64,000 nt of DNA from Bacteroidaceae bacterium. Its GTDB lineage: Bacteria; Bacteroidota; Bacteroidia; Bacteroidales; Bacteroidaceae. Below, piece after piece: positions 35,785 to 46,139 of the stretch (the stretch's first letter is position 1; every line of letters begins with the position of its first letter). Made by a program: the position numbers and the translations under genes. The DNA is taken from contig JAFZFO010000037.1 in the NCBI GenBank assembly GCA_017555845.1, positions 62,001 to 126,000 of the forward strand, in the 5' to 3' direction. Below the pieces are notes generated by a model. That model was not told where the DNA came from. It did not search any database and worked only from the letters and a program-made list of their open reading frames with translations.

Positions 35785-37806
35785 TTACATCCAACCATTG
35801 CTGTTGGCACCGTTGCGCACTGTAACAGTCACGCAATATACCTTTCCGTCAACGGTTATGTCAATGGTTGTGAATCCCTCGGCAATGCCCTTCACGGTCA
35901 ACTTTGTACCTGCGACACTCACAGTAGCGATACCGGCATCGGCAACTTTTGCGCTATAAGCGAGTTTCTCGCCATTTACAAAGAAACGGGCAAGGTCAAT
36001 CTCCTGGCTCTCGGCCGGAGCAAGGTATATGTTTGGCAATTTCATGTCATGACCGCCATTCTCCACTGCTTTCAACAGGGCTCCGGCATTTACCAGACGT
36101 CCCATCTTGCCGTTATATCTTGAAAGCTCGGTCTTCGTTGCAGCCGAACCGGGAGATGAGTGGTTGTAGTATGACATCTTCTCGCCGACAAAATATTTGT
36201 CAATCTTTGTAGCGGTACTGTATACAAGGTCAATGAACTCCTCGGCACGGAAGTGACGGCGCTGCTCGGCTGCATATGAGAGACCAAGAGCTATCACACC
36301 CGATACGTGAGGACAAGCCATTGATGTACCCTCATAATAACCGTATGTAGGTTTTCCCTCAACCACAATGGTTGAATATATCATACCGCCATTGCTGTAG
36401 TCAGTGCCTGGTTTTCCATAGTAGTCACCATCACCGCCTGGAGCAGAGAGGTCAACCTCTACACCGAAGTTGGTATATGTTGCAGGAGTATAGTCGGCAG
36501 CCAGAGCACCTACCGAGATACATTTTGAATATGCACCGGGGTAAGCCGACATTCCGGCAAACTCATTGCCCGACGCAAAGACCACGATACCGCCATCGAT
36601 GACACCGTTTGGAGAGCCGGCGTTGTTGATGAAGTAGTCGATAGCCTCCTTCTCAAGCGGATAGAGTGTTTCCCACTCCTCCTCGGTTGCCGGACCCGGA
36701 GTATATCCCTGCATGATGTTTGAATAGGCCGAGTTGTAGCCCCAGCTGCACTGCATGATTACAGCGCCGTTGTCGGCTGCATACTTGAACGCCTTGGCCT
36801 CCATTGCAACTGTTGATGCACGGTTGTCATCAAAAATCTGCAACGACATGATCTTTACACCACTCTTGCCTGCAGCAGCATCGCCACCGGCAATACCCGA
36901 AACACCTATTCCATTGTTGTTCACAGCTGCAATTGTACCAGCAACGTGTGTTCCGTGACCGGTGTCATTGGTAGATGTTGTGGCAATATATCCGCGGTCT
37001 GATGCAAAGTTGTAACCATAGCGGTCGCCCTTGTATCCGTTACCGTCGTTATCCTCGTTCGAAGCGTACTCCTCATCGGCGTTGACCCAGATATTGGCAT
37101 TGAGGTCGGGGTGCTCCCAATGTACACCCTCATCCATTACACCAACAATGATTGAGCTGTCGCCGGTGCAGAGCGCCCAAGCCTCCTCGCAACCTACGTC
37201 GCAACCGGCAATGGCCTTTGCCCAAGACTGCTCGAAACCATAACCACCCCTGTTGATGTAGCCCCACTGCTGTGAGAGTTCAGGGTCGTCAAAAGGCAGA
37301 TCGGACGCCGCACGTGTAGCAGCAGGAAGGCTCTCCATTGCCACTCTGTTGTCAATGCGGTAGATTCTTCTGTTGCACTGGATCTTTGATATCTCGCCAA
37401 GCTTTGATAGTCTTTTTACTGCAGCATCAAGGTCAACATTGTCATCGAAGCATACCTTGTACCAAAGGTGCAGGCCGGCCTCACGGGTGCGCTCCTCATT
37501 ACGTGGATCAACAGGGAACACGCGCTCAAAGCTATATGCACCAAGTATTTCAAGCACCTCATCGGTCGATGGTATGCCACTGCGTGTAGCCATACCATGC
37601 GCTGCGGCACGTGTGACAAAGTAGTTGTCGAGGATGCCGGTCATCTCGGGAGAGAACTTGATGAGCAGCTCTCCGTCAATGGCATCTACTGTCAACGACA
37701 ATGAGGGATCCGGCAGCTCCGGTGTATTGTTTGTTACATCGTTGTCGTTACAAGATGACAAAGACAACGCAAACAGTGCTGAGTATATAAATAGTCTTGT
37801 TTTCAT
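35785..37806 (-). CDS. Subtilisin-like (S8) surface lipoprotein protease
   Basis: The protein of 673 residues is a lipoprotein (lipobox LSLSSC) that carries an S8 peptidase domain. Residues 40-150 form an N-terminal propeptide-like region. The catalytic set is complete: Asp225 in VGVMDEGVHW, His284 in TGHGTHVAG, the oxyanion Asn414 in FASGNE and Ser495 in YEGTSMACP. MDEGV replaces the more common IDTGV, but the aspartate is kept. About 100 residues follow the catalytic domain, in a Big-like or BACON-like fold that begins with LPNIYLAPAESQ. The ATG at 37806 overlaps neighbouring genes slightly. It is the only obvious enzyme in this SusC/SusD operon. Confidence 0.92.
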   Translation of the reverse strand: MKTRLFIYSALFALSLSSCNDNDVTNNTPELPDPSLSLTVDAIDGELLIKFSPEMTGILDNYFVTRAAAHGMATRSGIPSTDEVLEILGAYSFERVFPVDPRNEERTREAGLHLWYKVCFDDNVDLDAAVKRLSKLGEISKIQCNRRIYRIDNRVAMESLPAATRAASDLPFDDPELSQQWGYINRGGYGFEQSWAKAIAGCDVGCEEAWALCTGDSSIIVGVMDEGVHWEHPDLNANIWVNADEEYASNEDNDGNGYKGDRYGYNFASDRGYIATTSTNDTGHGTHVAGTIAAVNNNGIGVSGIAGGDAAAGKSGVKIMSLQIFDDNRASTVAMEAKAFKYAADNGAVIMQCSWGYNSAYSNIMQGYTPGPATEEEWETLYPLEKEAIDYFINNAGSPNGVIDGGIVVFASGNEFAGMSAYPGAYSKCISVGALAADYTPATYTNFGVEVDLSAPGGDGDYYGKPGTDYSNGGMIYSTIVVEGKPTYGYYEGTSMACPHVSGVIALGLSYAAEQRRHFRAEEFIDLVYSTATKIDKYFVGEKMSYYNHSSPGSAATKTELSRYNGKMGRLVNAGALLKAVENGGHDMKLPNIYLAPAESQEIDLARFFVNGEKLAYSAKVADAGIATVSVAGTKLTVKGIAEGFTTIDITVDGKVYCVTVTVRNGANSNGWM

Positions 37807-37808
37807 AA

Positions 37809-39512
37809 TCACTCCTCTATCTCATCCTTAAGTTCATACTTTTCCCTTGTTCCGGGGAATACATCATAGTAATAGTCGAATGTCTTTGGCTCGTTGTCAA
37901 AACGCACAGCCTCGCCGGCAGAGTTCAAGCCCTTCTCCTGCTGGTTGAAGATGAGCAGGTCGGGTGCCCAATCCATGAAATGGGGATGATAGAGCAACCA
38001 ATCGGGCAAGTTGCCGTTGAGGAAGTTGAGGTTAAGACGGAGCATTGTACAGTTTGGCAGAATCTTTGGCAGTGCATTGTCGGCAAGATACTGTATTGTA
38101 TCGCCGCCCCATGCTTCGACATCTTTCTGTGTATATGCAACGACTCCCTCTTCACCAACCTTGAAATCGGGAATTACGCCCTCAAGATAGCAGTTCGAGA
38201 ATGCAAGTTCCTCAAGGTTCTCCCAAAGCAACAAACGACGGAAAGCATTATCTGTGGTTACATTGACATGCAAGCCGAGACCATCCTTGTCCTTATATTC
38301 ATCTTTCTTGCGCAGGTCTGTAGTCTGCCAACGGCGCGATGCCACAAAGCTCAATGACTTGAGCTCGGGGAAGTTCTCCTGTGTGAGCATTGCCGGAATC
38401 TCGGCAAAGTTGTTCGCACTCAAGTCAAGAGCGACAAGTGATTTGCCAAGCTTCACGAAGTCATCGGGCAATGACACAAGACCATAAGAGAAAAGTGTAA
38501 GATATTTCAAGTGCTCAAGCTCGCAAATCTCGCTACCCAAATCAATGTTGAGAAGCATTGTATTCACATTACTTGATATTGCCAACGACTCAAGGTACTT
38601 CAGATGACGTATCTCGGAAGGGATAGTCTCCTTGGTATTGAGGAAGCTATACTGTACCGCGCGTACACGGCCCACTGCCTCGGGAGCTGGCAAATCCTTG
38701 TCACTGGCCTCCCAAAGTTCAACGCCTTCCCAGTACTGCAGATTCTCGCTTGTATCCCAGGCATCACTCCAGCAGTTCATACGCTCATATATTACCACAA
38801 GTGCAATTGAGTCTCCTGCGCGGTTGTCCTCAATCTTCAACGCCGGCTTCTGATATACCGATATCACTGCTGGCTCAACAAGTTCTGCACCTTCGCCCTC
38901 GGGTATAAGTTTAATCTCTGCCACACGCTGTTCGGGAACAGTGTTCATCTTCCACTCGAAACGCAGCTTTGCAGTACGTGGGCGAGCGCCCTTGTCAAGT
39001 TCAACTGTCACGTTCTCCGATGTGAGCCACTCCTGCTCGGCACCAAGATAATCGACCTCAACACCGAACTTCACGTTTGTGGTAACGGTAGTCTCAAAGA
39101 AACGCTCCTCCATCTTTGCCGAAGACTCTACCCAAATTTCGCTGTTCTCGGGAACAATCATCTTGCCATATCCCATCTGGTTTACAGTAACGTTGACTGC
39201 AGGCTTTGTAGAAGGGACAAAGCGTATAGATGCTGTACGCATTTCGTTCACGAGCGACGAGTCCACAACAACATGGCAGGCTGCAGCGCCTGTACCACTC
39301 GCCGGAGATACCGACAACCATGGTTCTGTAACCGACACGGTCCAGCTCTCGTTGCTCTCAACCAGCACAACATCAGCTCCACCCTCGGCGGCAAATGTCA
39401 GCTCACTCTTGTCCAAAGAAAAACCTACGGCATTCTCATCCTCCTCGTTGCAGGCAACGAACGGAAGGCAGACAATCAATCCTAATGCTATCTTATATAA
39501 TTTATTCATCAT
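37809..39512 (-). CDS. BACON and leucine-rich-repeat lipoprotein
   Basis: This 567-residue lipoprotein (Cys21) has an acidic CNEEDE after the cysteine, fitting surface display. Residues 30-115 form a BACON domain (WTVSVTEPWLSVSPASGTG) and a second similar domain follows to about 225. The remainder has leucine-rich repeats (YLESLAISSN, SLVALDLSANNF, ENLEELAFSNC). BACON and LRR domains commonly bind carbohydrates or proteins on the cell surface. It ends at the start of the protease gene, with the stop and start only a few bases apart, so the two are likely made together. Confidence 0.87.
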   Translation of the reverse strand: MMNKLYKIALGLIVCLPFVACNEEDENAVGFSLDKSELTFAAEGGADVVLVESNESWTVSVTEPWLSVSPASGTGAAACHVVVDSSLVNEMRTASIRFVPSTKPAVNVTVNQMGYGKMIVPENSEIWVESSAKMEERFFETTVTTNVKFGVEVDYLGAEQEWLTSENVTVELDKGARPRTAKLRFEWKMNTVPEQRVAEIKLIPEGEGAELVEPAVISVYQKPALKIEDNRAGDSIALVVIYERMNCWSDAWDTSENLQYWEGVELWEASDKDLPAPEAVGRVRAVQYSFLNTKETIPSEIRHLKYLESLAISSNVNTMLLNIDLGSEICELEHLKYLTLFSYGLVSLPDDFVKLGKSLVALDLSANNFAEIPAMLTQENFPELKSLSFVASRRWQTTDLRKKDEYKDKDGLGLHVNVTTDNAFRRLLLWENLEELAFSNCYLEGVIPDFKVGEEGVVAYTQKDVEAWGGDTIQYLADNALPKILPNCTMLRLNLNFLNGNLPDWLLYHPHFMDWAPDLLIFNQQEKGLNSAGEAVRFDNEPKTFDYYYDVFPGTREKYELKDEIEE

Positions 39513-39530
39513 AACCTAACTGCATTAATA

Positions 39531-42149
39531 TCATTTATCAAGAACCAAGGCATCGCAACCGCGGATATCCTGAGTCCTGTCATATATGAGAGTATAATAT
39601 CCCGCATAGATGTAATCGCACACCGATGACATGTCAATTGAGATATTCGGATTATCGGCAATCTCAAAATACATGATATATGGCGAAATTGTATCCTCAA
39701 TCTTGCGGAGGTCGTTGCCACCGATACAGAACACCACCATTGATGGGCAGGTGTAAAGACCTGTAGGCCACTCCTTGAGGATGCGGTTACCGTTCTCGTC
39801 ACGCTGGTAGCGGATAAAGAAACGGCTCATTGTAGATATGCTCAAAGGCTTTGTGGGGAATGAAGAGAAACGGTTGTAACTCAAATCCATACCCGACAGA
39901 TAAGGCAATGTACGTGCATAGAAGTCATCGGGCAGCTCGCTCAGGTAGTTGTAGCTGAGGTCAAGCGCCTCGAGCAGGAACGCATTCTCGCCCTGCAATG
40001 AGCCCTCAGGAATTCTCTTCATACCGTTACCGGCAAGGATAAGCTGGTTCATTGGCGAACCGGTCTTGAAGAGGATACCGGGGAAGGTCTCAAGACGGTT
40101 GTTTGTGATATTGACCGCCGATGAGTTGATACCTTTGAAGTTGTCGCCATTCTCAAAACCTGAAATCTTGTTGTATGAGAAGTCAACAGACTGCATTATG
40201 TATACCGACTTTGCATTGAAGATGTCGGGGAACTGTGTCATCTCGTTGTTTGTAGCTGTAAAGCTCTCGAGCTGTGAGAAACCGCAGAAGTAACCGTCAG
40301 GAGCAACTGTCAGCTTCTCGATCTTGTTGTAGTCGAGATATACCTTTGCAAGTGTAATCTCCTTACCGAAAGGATGCACAGTCTTCAACTGGTTATTGGT
40401 ACAGTCAATCATGCCAAGCTTGGTCATCTTGCGGAGTTCCTCATATACAGGGGTCTCCTCAAGGTTGTTGAAACCAAGATAGAACACCTGAAGCTTGTCA
40501 CCACAGTTACCGTTGATGAGAGCCTCCCAGTCGGCCTTCAGCTGCTTACCCGAAATGCCCTTGTTACTTGCGACATTGAGCATCTGCAACTCCGGTATAG
40601 ATGTAAGCATCTCCATTGGCAGGGCTGTAAGCTTTGGACAGTTGAAAATCTCGACATCATAGAGCGTCGTCAGGTTCTCCCAGCTGAGTGACTCGCGCTC
40701 TGCATAGAATGGAGACTCCGGCTCAATCTCGCGGAAGAAGCTGTCAACCTCAATAGGACAGTTGGCAATGAAGAACTGCTGCAGGTTGGTACAACGCTGC
40801 AATGCCTTTGAAATACCTACAATGCCGTTTGTCATATCGCCGAAGTGAATTCCCTTCAAAGAGATACCCTTGCGGATAGGCTTCTCATTCGGATCCATCT
40901 CGATGGTCTTCTGCCACAATGCAGAATAACCTGTACGGAAGTCCTTGTCGAGCACTCTGTCGGCATAGTCCATACGTATCGCGCTCATCTGCTCAGCAGT
41001 CATGTCTGGTGTTATGCGACCAAAGAGATGACCGCCCAACAGGTCGGAGTGACTGGCGAGATAGAGAATTGAAAGCTCAGTGAGCTGACCGATGGCATCG
41101 GGCACCACACCCTTTGGACCGAAGCCCTCGAGTGAGATTGTAGCGACACGGCCATTTGCATCGAGCTGCACACCGGGCTGGTCGCCCCACATATCGATGT
41201 CCTTGTTGAAATACCAGTTCACACCATTGGTGTATACATCACCGGCATAGCTCCAGTTAGGACCATCAAGTGCCTCCCATATCTGCTTCAATGCTATGTA
41301 GTCCTTGATATACTCTGTTGTCTCGGAGAGATTTACAGGCACATTCACATCCTTTGTATCCGCATCGTTCTCAACCACGAATGTGGCATCTGTATTGTTA
41401 TACTCTGCGGCAAGCATTGTCTTGGCATTCTTGTCGGAGTATGTGATGCAGTTATGCACACGGTACTCACCGGCCTTGAGCCAAACGAGAGTGTCGCACG
41501 CAGCATATGATGTCTCCTCTGAAGCGGGTTTGAAATCCTCGGTGTACTTTACAGGGATTTTCTCAAAGGTCGTGAACTCCTTTGTAAAGAGATGCTGCAC
41601 TGTAATATCAACAGTTCTGATATCACTGAAAGGATAGTATCCGTCATTGCCAACACCACGTGTCTGCACCCACTCCTTCACAAGCTTGAACGACACACGT
41701 CCACGCTCAACCACATCGGGAGTAATGTGCTGTACATGCAGGCCACCGGGAACAATCTCAAACAAGCAGCCCTCGACATCTCTCTGCTGTATCTCCTCGT
41801 CGAGCTGATTATAGAGAACATAACCGATAAGGCTGTATTCGCCGGCCAAAAGGCGCAGTTTGTCACTGCGCAGACCATACTCGGCAGCCTCATCGTTGAA
41901 GGCATTGAGCAAAAGTGTCTGCTCGATAGTGTGGCCATTATACTGAAGGTAAACCTTTACCTTCTTTGCCTGGGAAAGACTCTCAAGCCTGTCGACCGCA
42001 CGTGTTGCCTGTCCCACCTTGAACTGCACGTAGCCATACTGCTCCGCCTCGAGACCATTGTCCTCGGAACAGCCAATCAATGCCACTCCGCTGAGCGACA
42101 TAAACAAAACCAATAAATATATTCGTATTCTGTCCATAACTTCAATCAT
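39531..42149 (-). CDS. DUF4458-type leucine-rich-repeat lipoprotein
   Basis: The 872-residue protein is a lipoprotein (GVALIGC, Cys27) with an acidic CSEDNG. Residues 30-280 form a beta-rich domain that I take for DUF4458. After about residue 290 (IALKQIWEALDGPNW) a long leucine-rich-repeat solenoid runs to the C-terminus, with repeats such as LEALDLSYNYLSELP and LSGMDLSYNRFSSFP. The DGPNW motif is common to Bacteroidota LRR proteins. It is the second LRR protein of the operon; both are probable ligand-binding surface proteins. The ATG at 42149 or 42137 may be used. Confidence 0.83.
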   Translation of the reverse strand: MIEVMDRIRIYLLVLFMSLSGVALIGCSEDNGLEAEQYGYVQFKVGQATRAVDRLESLSQAKKVKVYLQYNGHTIEQTLLLNAFNDEAAEYGLRSDKLRLLAGEYSLIGYVLYNQLDEEIQQRDVEGCLFEIVPGGLHVQHITPDVVERGRVSFKLVKEWVQTRGVGNDGYYPFSDIRTVDITVQHLFTKEFTTFEKIPVKYTEDFKPASEETSYAACDTLVWLKAGEYRVHNCITYSDKNAKTMLAAEYNNTDATFVVENDADTKDVNVPVNLSETTEYIKDYIALKQIWEALDGPNWSYAGDVYTNGVNWYFNKDIDMWGDQPGVQLDANGRVATISLEGFGPKGVVPDAIGQLTELSILYLASHSDLLGGHLFGRITPDMTAEQMSAIRMDYADRVLDKDFRTGYSALWQKTIEMDPNEKPIRKGISLKGIHFGDMTNGIVGISKALQRCTNLQQFFIANCPIEVDSFFREIEPESPFYAERESLSWENLTTLYDVEIFNCPKLTALPMEMLTSIPELQMLNVASNKGISGKQLKADWEALINGNCGDKLQVFYLGFNNLEETPVYEELRKMTKLGMIDCTNNQLKTVHPFGKEITLAKVYLDYNKIEKLTVAPDGYFCGFSQLESFTATNNEMTQFPDIFNAKSVYIMQSVDFSYNKISGFENGDNFKGINSSAVNITNNRLETFPGILFKTGSPMNQLILAGNGMKRIPEGSLQGENAFLLEALDLSYNYLSELPDDFYARTLPYLSGMDLSYNRFSSFPTKPLSISTMSRFFIRYQRDENGNRILKEWPTGLYTCPSMVVFCIGGNDLRKIEDTISPYIMYFEIADNPNISIDMSSVCDYIYAGYYTLIYDRTQDIRGCDALVLDK

Positions 42150-42152
42150 TTA

Positions 42153-43649
42153 TCATTGTGCCACAGGCCTTATGACAAGAGCCTTTATATTTACAATCTG
42201 TGGAGTATACAAGCGCAGAATGATAGTCTTGTTCAACGATGCAGGAACTGTAATATTCAACTTGTACAGACCGTCCTCGCCAAGCTCTGCAGTCGGGTTA
42301 CCCCATGACTTGAGACGCTGATGCGCACCCTCAAGGTCTGTGATTGCAAAGTTGCCCTCCCAGTCATCCTTGTTGAGTCTTGTCACGATTGTATAGTTAT
42401 TTCCGGGAACAAGTTCACAGGCAGTGAGATCGGTTATTGAGAACTCGCTGCAGAGCCACTCATAATACTCTTCCTCGGCCACACATGGCACGGAAGCACC
42501 ATCGGCATCGGTGATAATGAAGCCATCGGTTGCCTCAAGACTCTTCTGTTCAACCTCCAGCACAACATAAGAGAGGTTACTATCAATGAAAGTGTCCACA
42601 TCGCTGCTTGCCGCAAGTGAATCGGCAAAGTTTTCATACATTGCAGCAGGAACAGCAAAGAGATAGCCCGAACGTGAACCGGATGCAAAGGCTGATACCG
42701 AGACGCTTACCTGCGAAAGGTCGTTGTTGTTCTGCGATGCAAGAATCCATGATTCGCTCTCATTCATGACAGCCAACATTCCATTGTTTACCTGAACAGG
42801 AACCAATTTGTAATCATAATTCAGGCAGGTTACTGAAAACGCGATGGCATCCTCAACAACTGTCTCAACAGTCTCTCCCGAAGCTGTTGTTGTCTCCTGC
42901 ATAAATGTCTTGCCGTCGAGCGAAACCTTCCAGCCCCATGGTGTGTTGTCACCCTCAATCTTCATCAAGGTCGGATCCATACCAACATACGCAACAGGAA
43001 CTTCATAAGTCACACTGCCGTCAACGTTACCGAATGTTACCACACCCTCCTTTTCAAAAGGCACGAAAGAGTTTGCCACATTCAATGTGTAACCACCCTC
43101 AGAAGCCTCGGGCTGGGCAAGCCAAGATGGGAAAGAGAGTATAGAACAGTCGAAATTGGCATTTGCAGCAACCCAAGCAGTGGCATCTGTACCAATCTCA
43201 ATCTTCTCGATCTTCTCGCCCTCGCTTGAAACAAGAGCAAAATCATAATCCCAACCCTTGCGCCCAACAGTGACAACATTCTGTGACTTGCCACCGGCAA
43301 CAAGAGTTACATTGGCATGTGCGTTGCCGAAGCCACGCGCATCATTTGTTACCTTTATATATACGGTGTGTGTACCCTCGCCGCCCTGCACATCGTTGAA
43401 GAAGGCACCATCAGGCTGCATTGAGAGTTTTACCCACATCTTGTCACTGTAAAGATTCCAGGCTCCGTTTGATGTAATTTCAAACGAACTGACAATGCTT
43501 TCACAGCTGTCAAGAGAAGCCATATCAAATTCTCCGGGAGCGGTAAATGTCGCCTCAACAGGAGTAACATCATCCTCGGAACAAGCCGATACCAAGCAAC
43601 AGAATGCAATTGCAAGGCAGGCAATATACCATTTGTTTATATATTTCAT
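42153..43649 (-). CDS. BACON-like SusD-associated lipoprotein (DUF5003-type)
   Basis: The protein of about 498 residues is a lipoprotein: CLVSAC, then an acidic SEDD. The mature region begins with a BACON-like domain (SNGAWNLYSDKMWVKLSM) and is followed by further beta-sandwich segments. I think it corresponds to the DUF5003 family that accompanies SusC/SusD in Bacteroides, but I am unsure of the number. No catalytic motif is visible. The ATG at 43649 gives MKYINKWYIACLAIAF; two further ATG or other codons upstream are in frame. It lies in an uninterrupted row from SusC. Confidence 0.72.
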   Translation of the reverse strand: MKYINKWYIACLAIAFCCLVSACSEDDVTPVEATFTAPGEFDMASLDSCESIVSSFEITSNGAWNLYSDKMWVKLSMQPDGAFFNDVQGGEGTHTVYIKVTNDARGFGNAHANVTLVAGGKSQNVVTVGRKGWDYDFALVSSEGEKIEKIEIGTDATAWVAANANFDCSILSFPSWLAQPEASEGGYTLNVANSFVPFEKEGVVTFGNVDGSVTYEVPVAYVGMDPTLMKIEGDNTPWGWKVSLDGKTFMQETTTASGETVETVVEDAIAFSVTCLNYDYKLVPVQVNNGMLAVMNESESWILASQNNNDLSQVSVSVSAFASGSRSGYLFAVPAAMYENFADSLAASSDVDTFIDSNLSYVVLEVEQKSLEATDGFIITDADGASVPCVAEEEYYEWLCSEFSITDLTACELVPGNNYTIVTRLNKDDWEGNFAITDLEGAHQRLKSWGNPTAELGEDGLYKLNITVPASLNKTIILRLYTPQIVNIKALVIRPVAQ

Positions 43650-43662
43650 ATAAGTCATCTTT

Positions 43663-44583
43663 TTAGTATCCCTCACGTTTCAGTTTCTCGGCCTCATCGT
43701 CTGTAATCCACTCAACCGCATTCACGAATGTTCCCACGGTGTTGTATCCTTCCTCCATTCCGGGAACGTAGAGTGTCATATACTGGAAGATGAACTTCTC
43801 GCAACTGCTGAAGTATGATGTATATGCTGTAGGCTGATACAATCTTATCAGGCCATCGCCATAAAGTGTTCCAAAGGCCTCAGAAGTGGAGCCGAACACC
43901 TGGTCTTCCATCTCAATGAGCGGATTGAGGATATCATTGTCCTTGAAAGTAATCCTTACATCATAGCCATCGAAGAAGTAATCCCTCATGATGATTGTGT
44001 TCTCATTCTCAGGGTCAAGTTCAGCCTTTACAAGTCTCTTGTCTACCTCCATATAGTTCATGATGTATGTCGATGTCAGGACACAGTATCCGACAAAGGC
44101 ATTGATATCGAACTTGCAGGCCTTCTGCAACAGCACATTGGTCTCAGTACCATACATATCCCACTGCAGTTCCTCGGGAACAATGAGGTTGAGTTTGAAA
44201 CCCAATGAGTCATATACATCAATATTCTCGTGATAACCACGTACACGCACATTACCGACGAGTTCGCCGGCCTTGATGGTAATGGTATTGGATTCGAGAG
44301 AATAGTGACGGCCTTCAATCGCGTTGCTTTCGGCATCAATAATCTCCACAGCAACTGTTCTGTCATAGTCGCAGGCCTTTGTTGCAACAACCTGCACATT
44401 GTGATACTCCACGTCATCAACTACGGGCAACACATAGAGTGTGTCCGAGAACTGGATATAATCAGGAGTAGTAGGCGCCATAGGCTCTCCCCCGTTGCAA
44501 CCAACAATGCTGCCAACAACAGCAACAGTAAGGGCTGCACCCGATAAAATCCTTGCAAATCTGCTTATAATATTCATTTTCAT
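43663..44583 (-). CDS. SusD-associated lipoprotein (DUF4984-type)
   Basis: This is a 306-residue lipoprotein (SIVGC, Cys29). Residues 35-150 resemble a Calx-beta-like domain (EIIDAESNAIEGRHYSL). The C-terminal half (LTSTYIMNYMEVDKRLV and after) I take for DUF4984. Such proteins usually follow a SusD gene and are presumed surface ligand binders. It starts 12 bases after the SusD stop. There is little in the sequence to show the ligand. Confidence 0.75.
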   Translation of the reverse strand: MKMNIISRFARILSGAALTVAVVGSIVGCNGGEPMAPTTPDYIQFSDTLYVLPVVDDVEYHNVQVVATKACDYDRTVAVEIIDAESNAIEGRHYSLESNTITIKAGELVGNVRVRGYHENIDVYDSLGFKLNLIVPEELQWDMYGTETNVLLQKACKFDINAFVGYCVLTSTYIMNYMEVDKRLVKAELDPENENTIIMRDYFFDGYDVRITFKDNDILNPLIEMEDQVFGSTSEAFGTLYGDGLIRLYQPTAYTSYFSSCEKFIFQYMTLYVPGMEEGYNTVGTFVNAVEWITDDEAEKLKREGY

Positions 44584-44595
44584 ATGTCGCTGCTG

Positions 44596-46125
44596 TTATC
44601 TGTTACTTTCATTAGGTTCAATTTCGGCACCCGGCGACTCGATCTCATGCTGTGGTATAGGCCATACGAAGAGTGGATTGTCCGCAGCGATCTTCAGGCT
44701 GCTGCCGTTTGAGAGTGACTGGTCCTGAGGTGTACGCTCGAAGCCCTTGCCCCAACGCTTGAGATCCTGCAGGCGGAAGCCCTCCATGTAGAGTTCCTTG
44801 ATACGCTCCTGCTCAATGATCTCCATTGCATTGTTTGCATTCAAAGCCACCGAGCCGTTTGTGTAGCGTGCTGCCATAAGGGTAGAGAGGTCCTTACCCG
44901 CCTTGGCGTAATCCGGAGTCTCGAGCTGGCAATAAGCCTCGGCACGAATCAGGTACTGCTCCGAGAGGCGGAATACCTTTGGCATTGAGACATTGAGCAG
45001 CTGCGCCTCGCTGTAGAGAGTCTGGTTACCCCAATACTTGTAGAGCAAAGGCCATGTGAGACCATGGCTGTAGCCCGTCTGCGCCTCATAGAAGTATGAG
45101 TTGTAGCGCAAGTCGTTTGAGCCATAGAGGTCGAGCACCCACTTTGCAGGAACATAGTCGGGCTTGAACGATGAGTAGTCATAGTTGAAGAAGACTGTTC
45201 CAAGCGCACCGCCATAGTTGGTTGATGTGAAGCCCACCTTCCAGATAACCTCGGAAGAGAGGTCATACTGCCACATGTAATCGTAATAGTTCATTCCTGC
45301 AGAGTACTGTGAATTACAGCTTGACAGGAAGAACATGTTGCTGTCAATGATTTTTGTCGAGTACTTGATTGCCTCCTCATAATCACGCATATAGAGTGCC
45401 ACACGCGCACGGAGTGCATAAACGGTATACTCATTGAAGTACACAGAGTTGTTGTAGAGGTAACCGTCGACAGCGGGGTCATAATCATCATCAAGTTTCA
45501 GGAGCTCGGCAGCCTTGTCAAGGTCGCTGAGCACCAACTGATAAGAATCGTAGAGCGACGCGCGCTTGATTGGCTGGTTCTCGTAATATTTTGTCTTGAG
45601 CACAACACCCAGCTCGTTCTGCGCAGCCTCATCGCTCTTGTAATCGACACAATAGAGCTTAATGAGTTCGCTGTACGCAAGAGCACGTGCGAAATATGCC
45701 TCGCCACAGTAGAGTTCCAGGCGGTCAAGCTCTGTATCGCTTGTAAGTGTAGGCTTCAGCTTCGCGGCATTGTCAAGAAGGAAGTTACAGTTTCCGATCA
45801 ACGAATAGAGCGAGCCATAGACAGCCTCAATCTGTGAGTTTGTAGCAAGGATTTCCCAACGCCATACATCACCGAAAGTATTTGTATAACCGTTCACTGC
45901 ATACACCATATCACACTGGATATCGGGTAGCAGGGTAAGATAGCCGCTGTATAGCGCACCGCTGAGGAACGATGAGTATATACCCACCACAGCCTGGTCG
46001 GCCTCATCAACGGTTGTTATTGCCGAACCTTCGGGCACAGCATTCTCGGGGAACTTGTCGAGGCACGATACCGGTACTACAAGCATCGTTGCCAATAATA
46101 TATAGGTAATTATATTTTTCATCAT
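44596..46125 (-). CDS. SusD/RagB-family surface binding lipoprotein
   Basis: SusD-like proteins form a lid over a SusC channel and capture nutrients. The 509-residue lipoprotein (lipobox LVVPVSC, Cys21) contains the family's tetratricopeptide-rich helices, with GEAYFARALAYSELIKLY and FRLSEQYLIRAEAYCQL. Its C-terminus contains RLQDLKRWGKGF and ends LFVWPIPQHEI, both standard for the family. It lies 14 bases after the SusC gene. Whether it binds peptides or glycans cannot be seen directly. Confidence 0.95.
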   Translation of the reverse strand: MMKNIITYILLATMLVVPVSCLDKFPENAVPEGSAITTVDEADQAVVGIYSSFLSGALYSGYLTLLPDIQCDMVYAVNGYTNTFGDVWRWEILATNSQIEAVYGSLYSLIGNCNFLLDNAAKLKPTLTSDTELDRLELYCGEAYFARALAYSELIKLYCVDYKSDEAAQNELGVVLKTKYYENQPIKRASLYDSYQLVLSDLDKAAELLKLDDDYDPAVDGYLYNNSVYFNEYTVYALRARVALYMRDYEEAIKYSTKIIDSNMFFLSSCNSQYSAGMNYYDYMWQYDLSSEVIWKVGFTSTNYGGALGTVFFNYDYSSFKPDYVPAKWVLDLYGSNDLRYNSYFYEAQTGYSHGLTWPLLYKYWGNQTLYSEAQLLNVSMPKVFRLSEQYLIRAEAYCQLETPDYAKAGKDLSTLMAARYTNGSVALNANNAMEIIEQERIKELYMEGFRLQDLKRWGKGFERTPQDQSLSNGSSLKIAADNPLFVWPIPQHEIESPGAEIEPNESNR

Positions 46126-46139
46126 AAACCCTCCTAAAA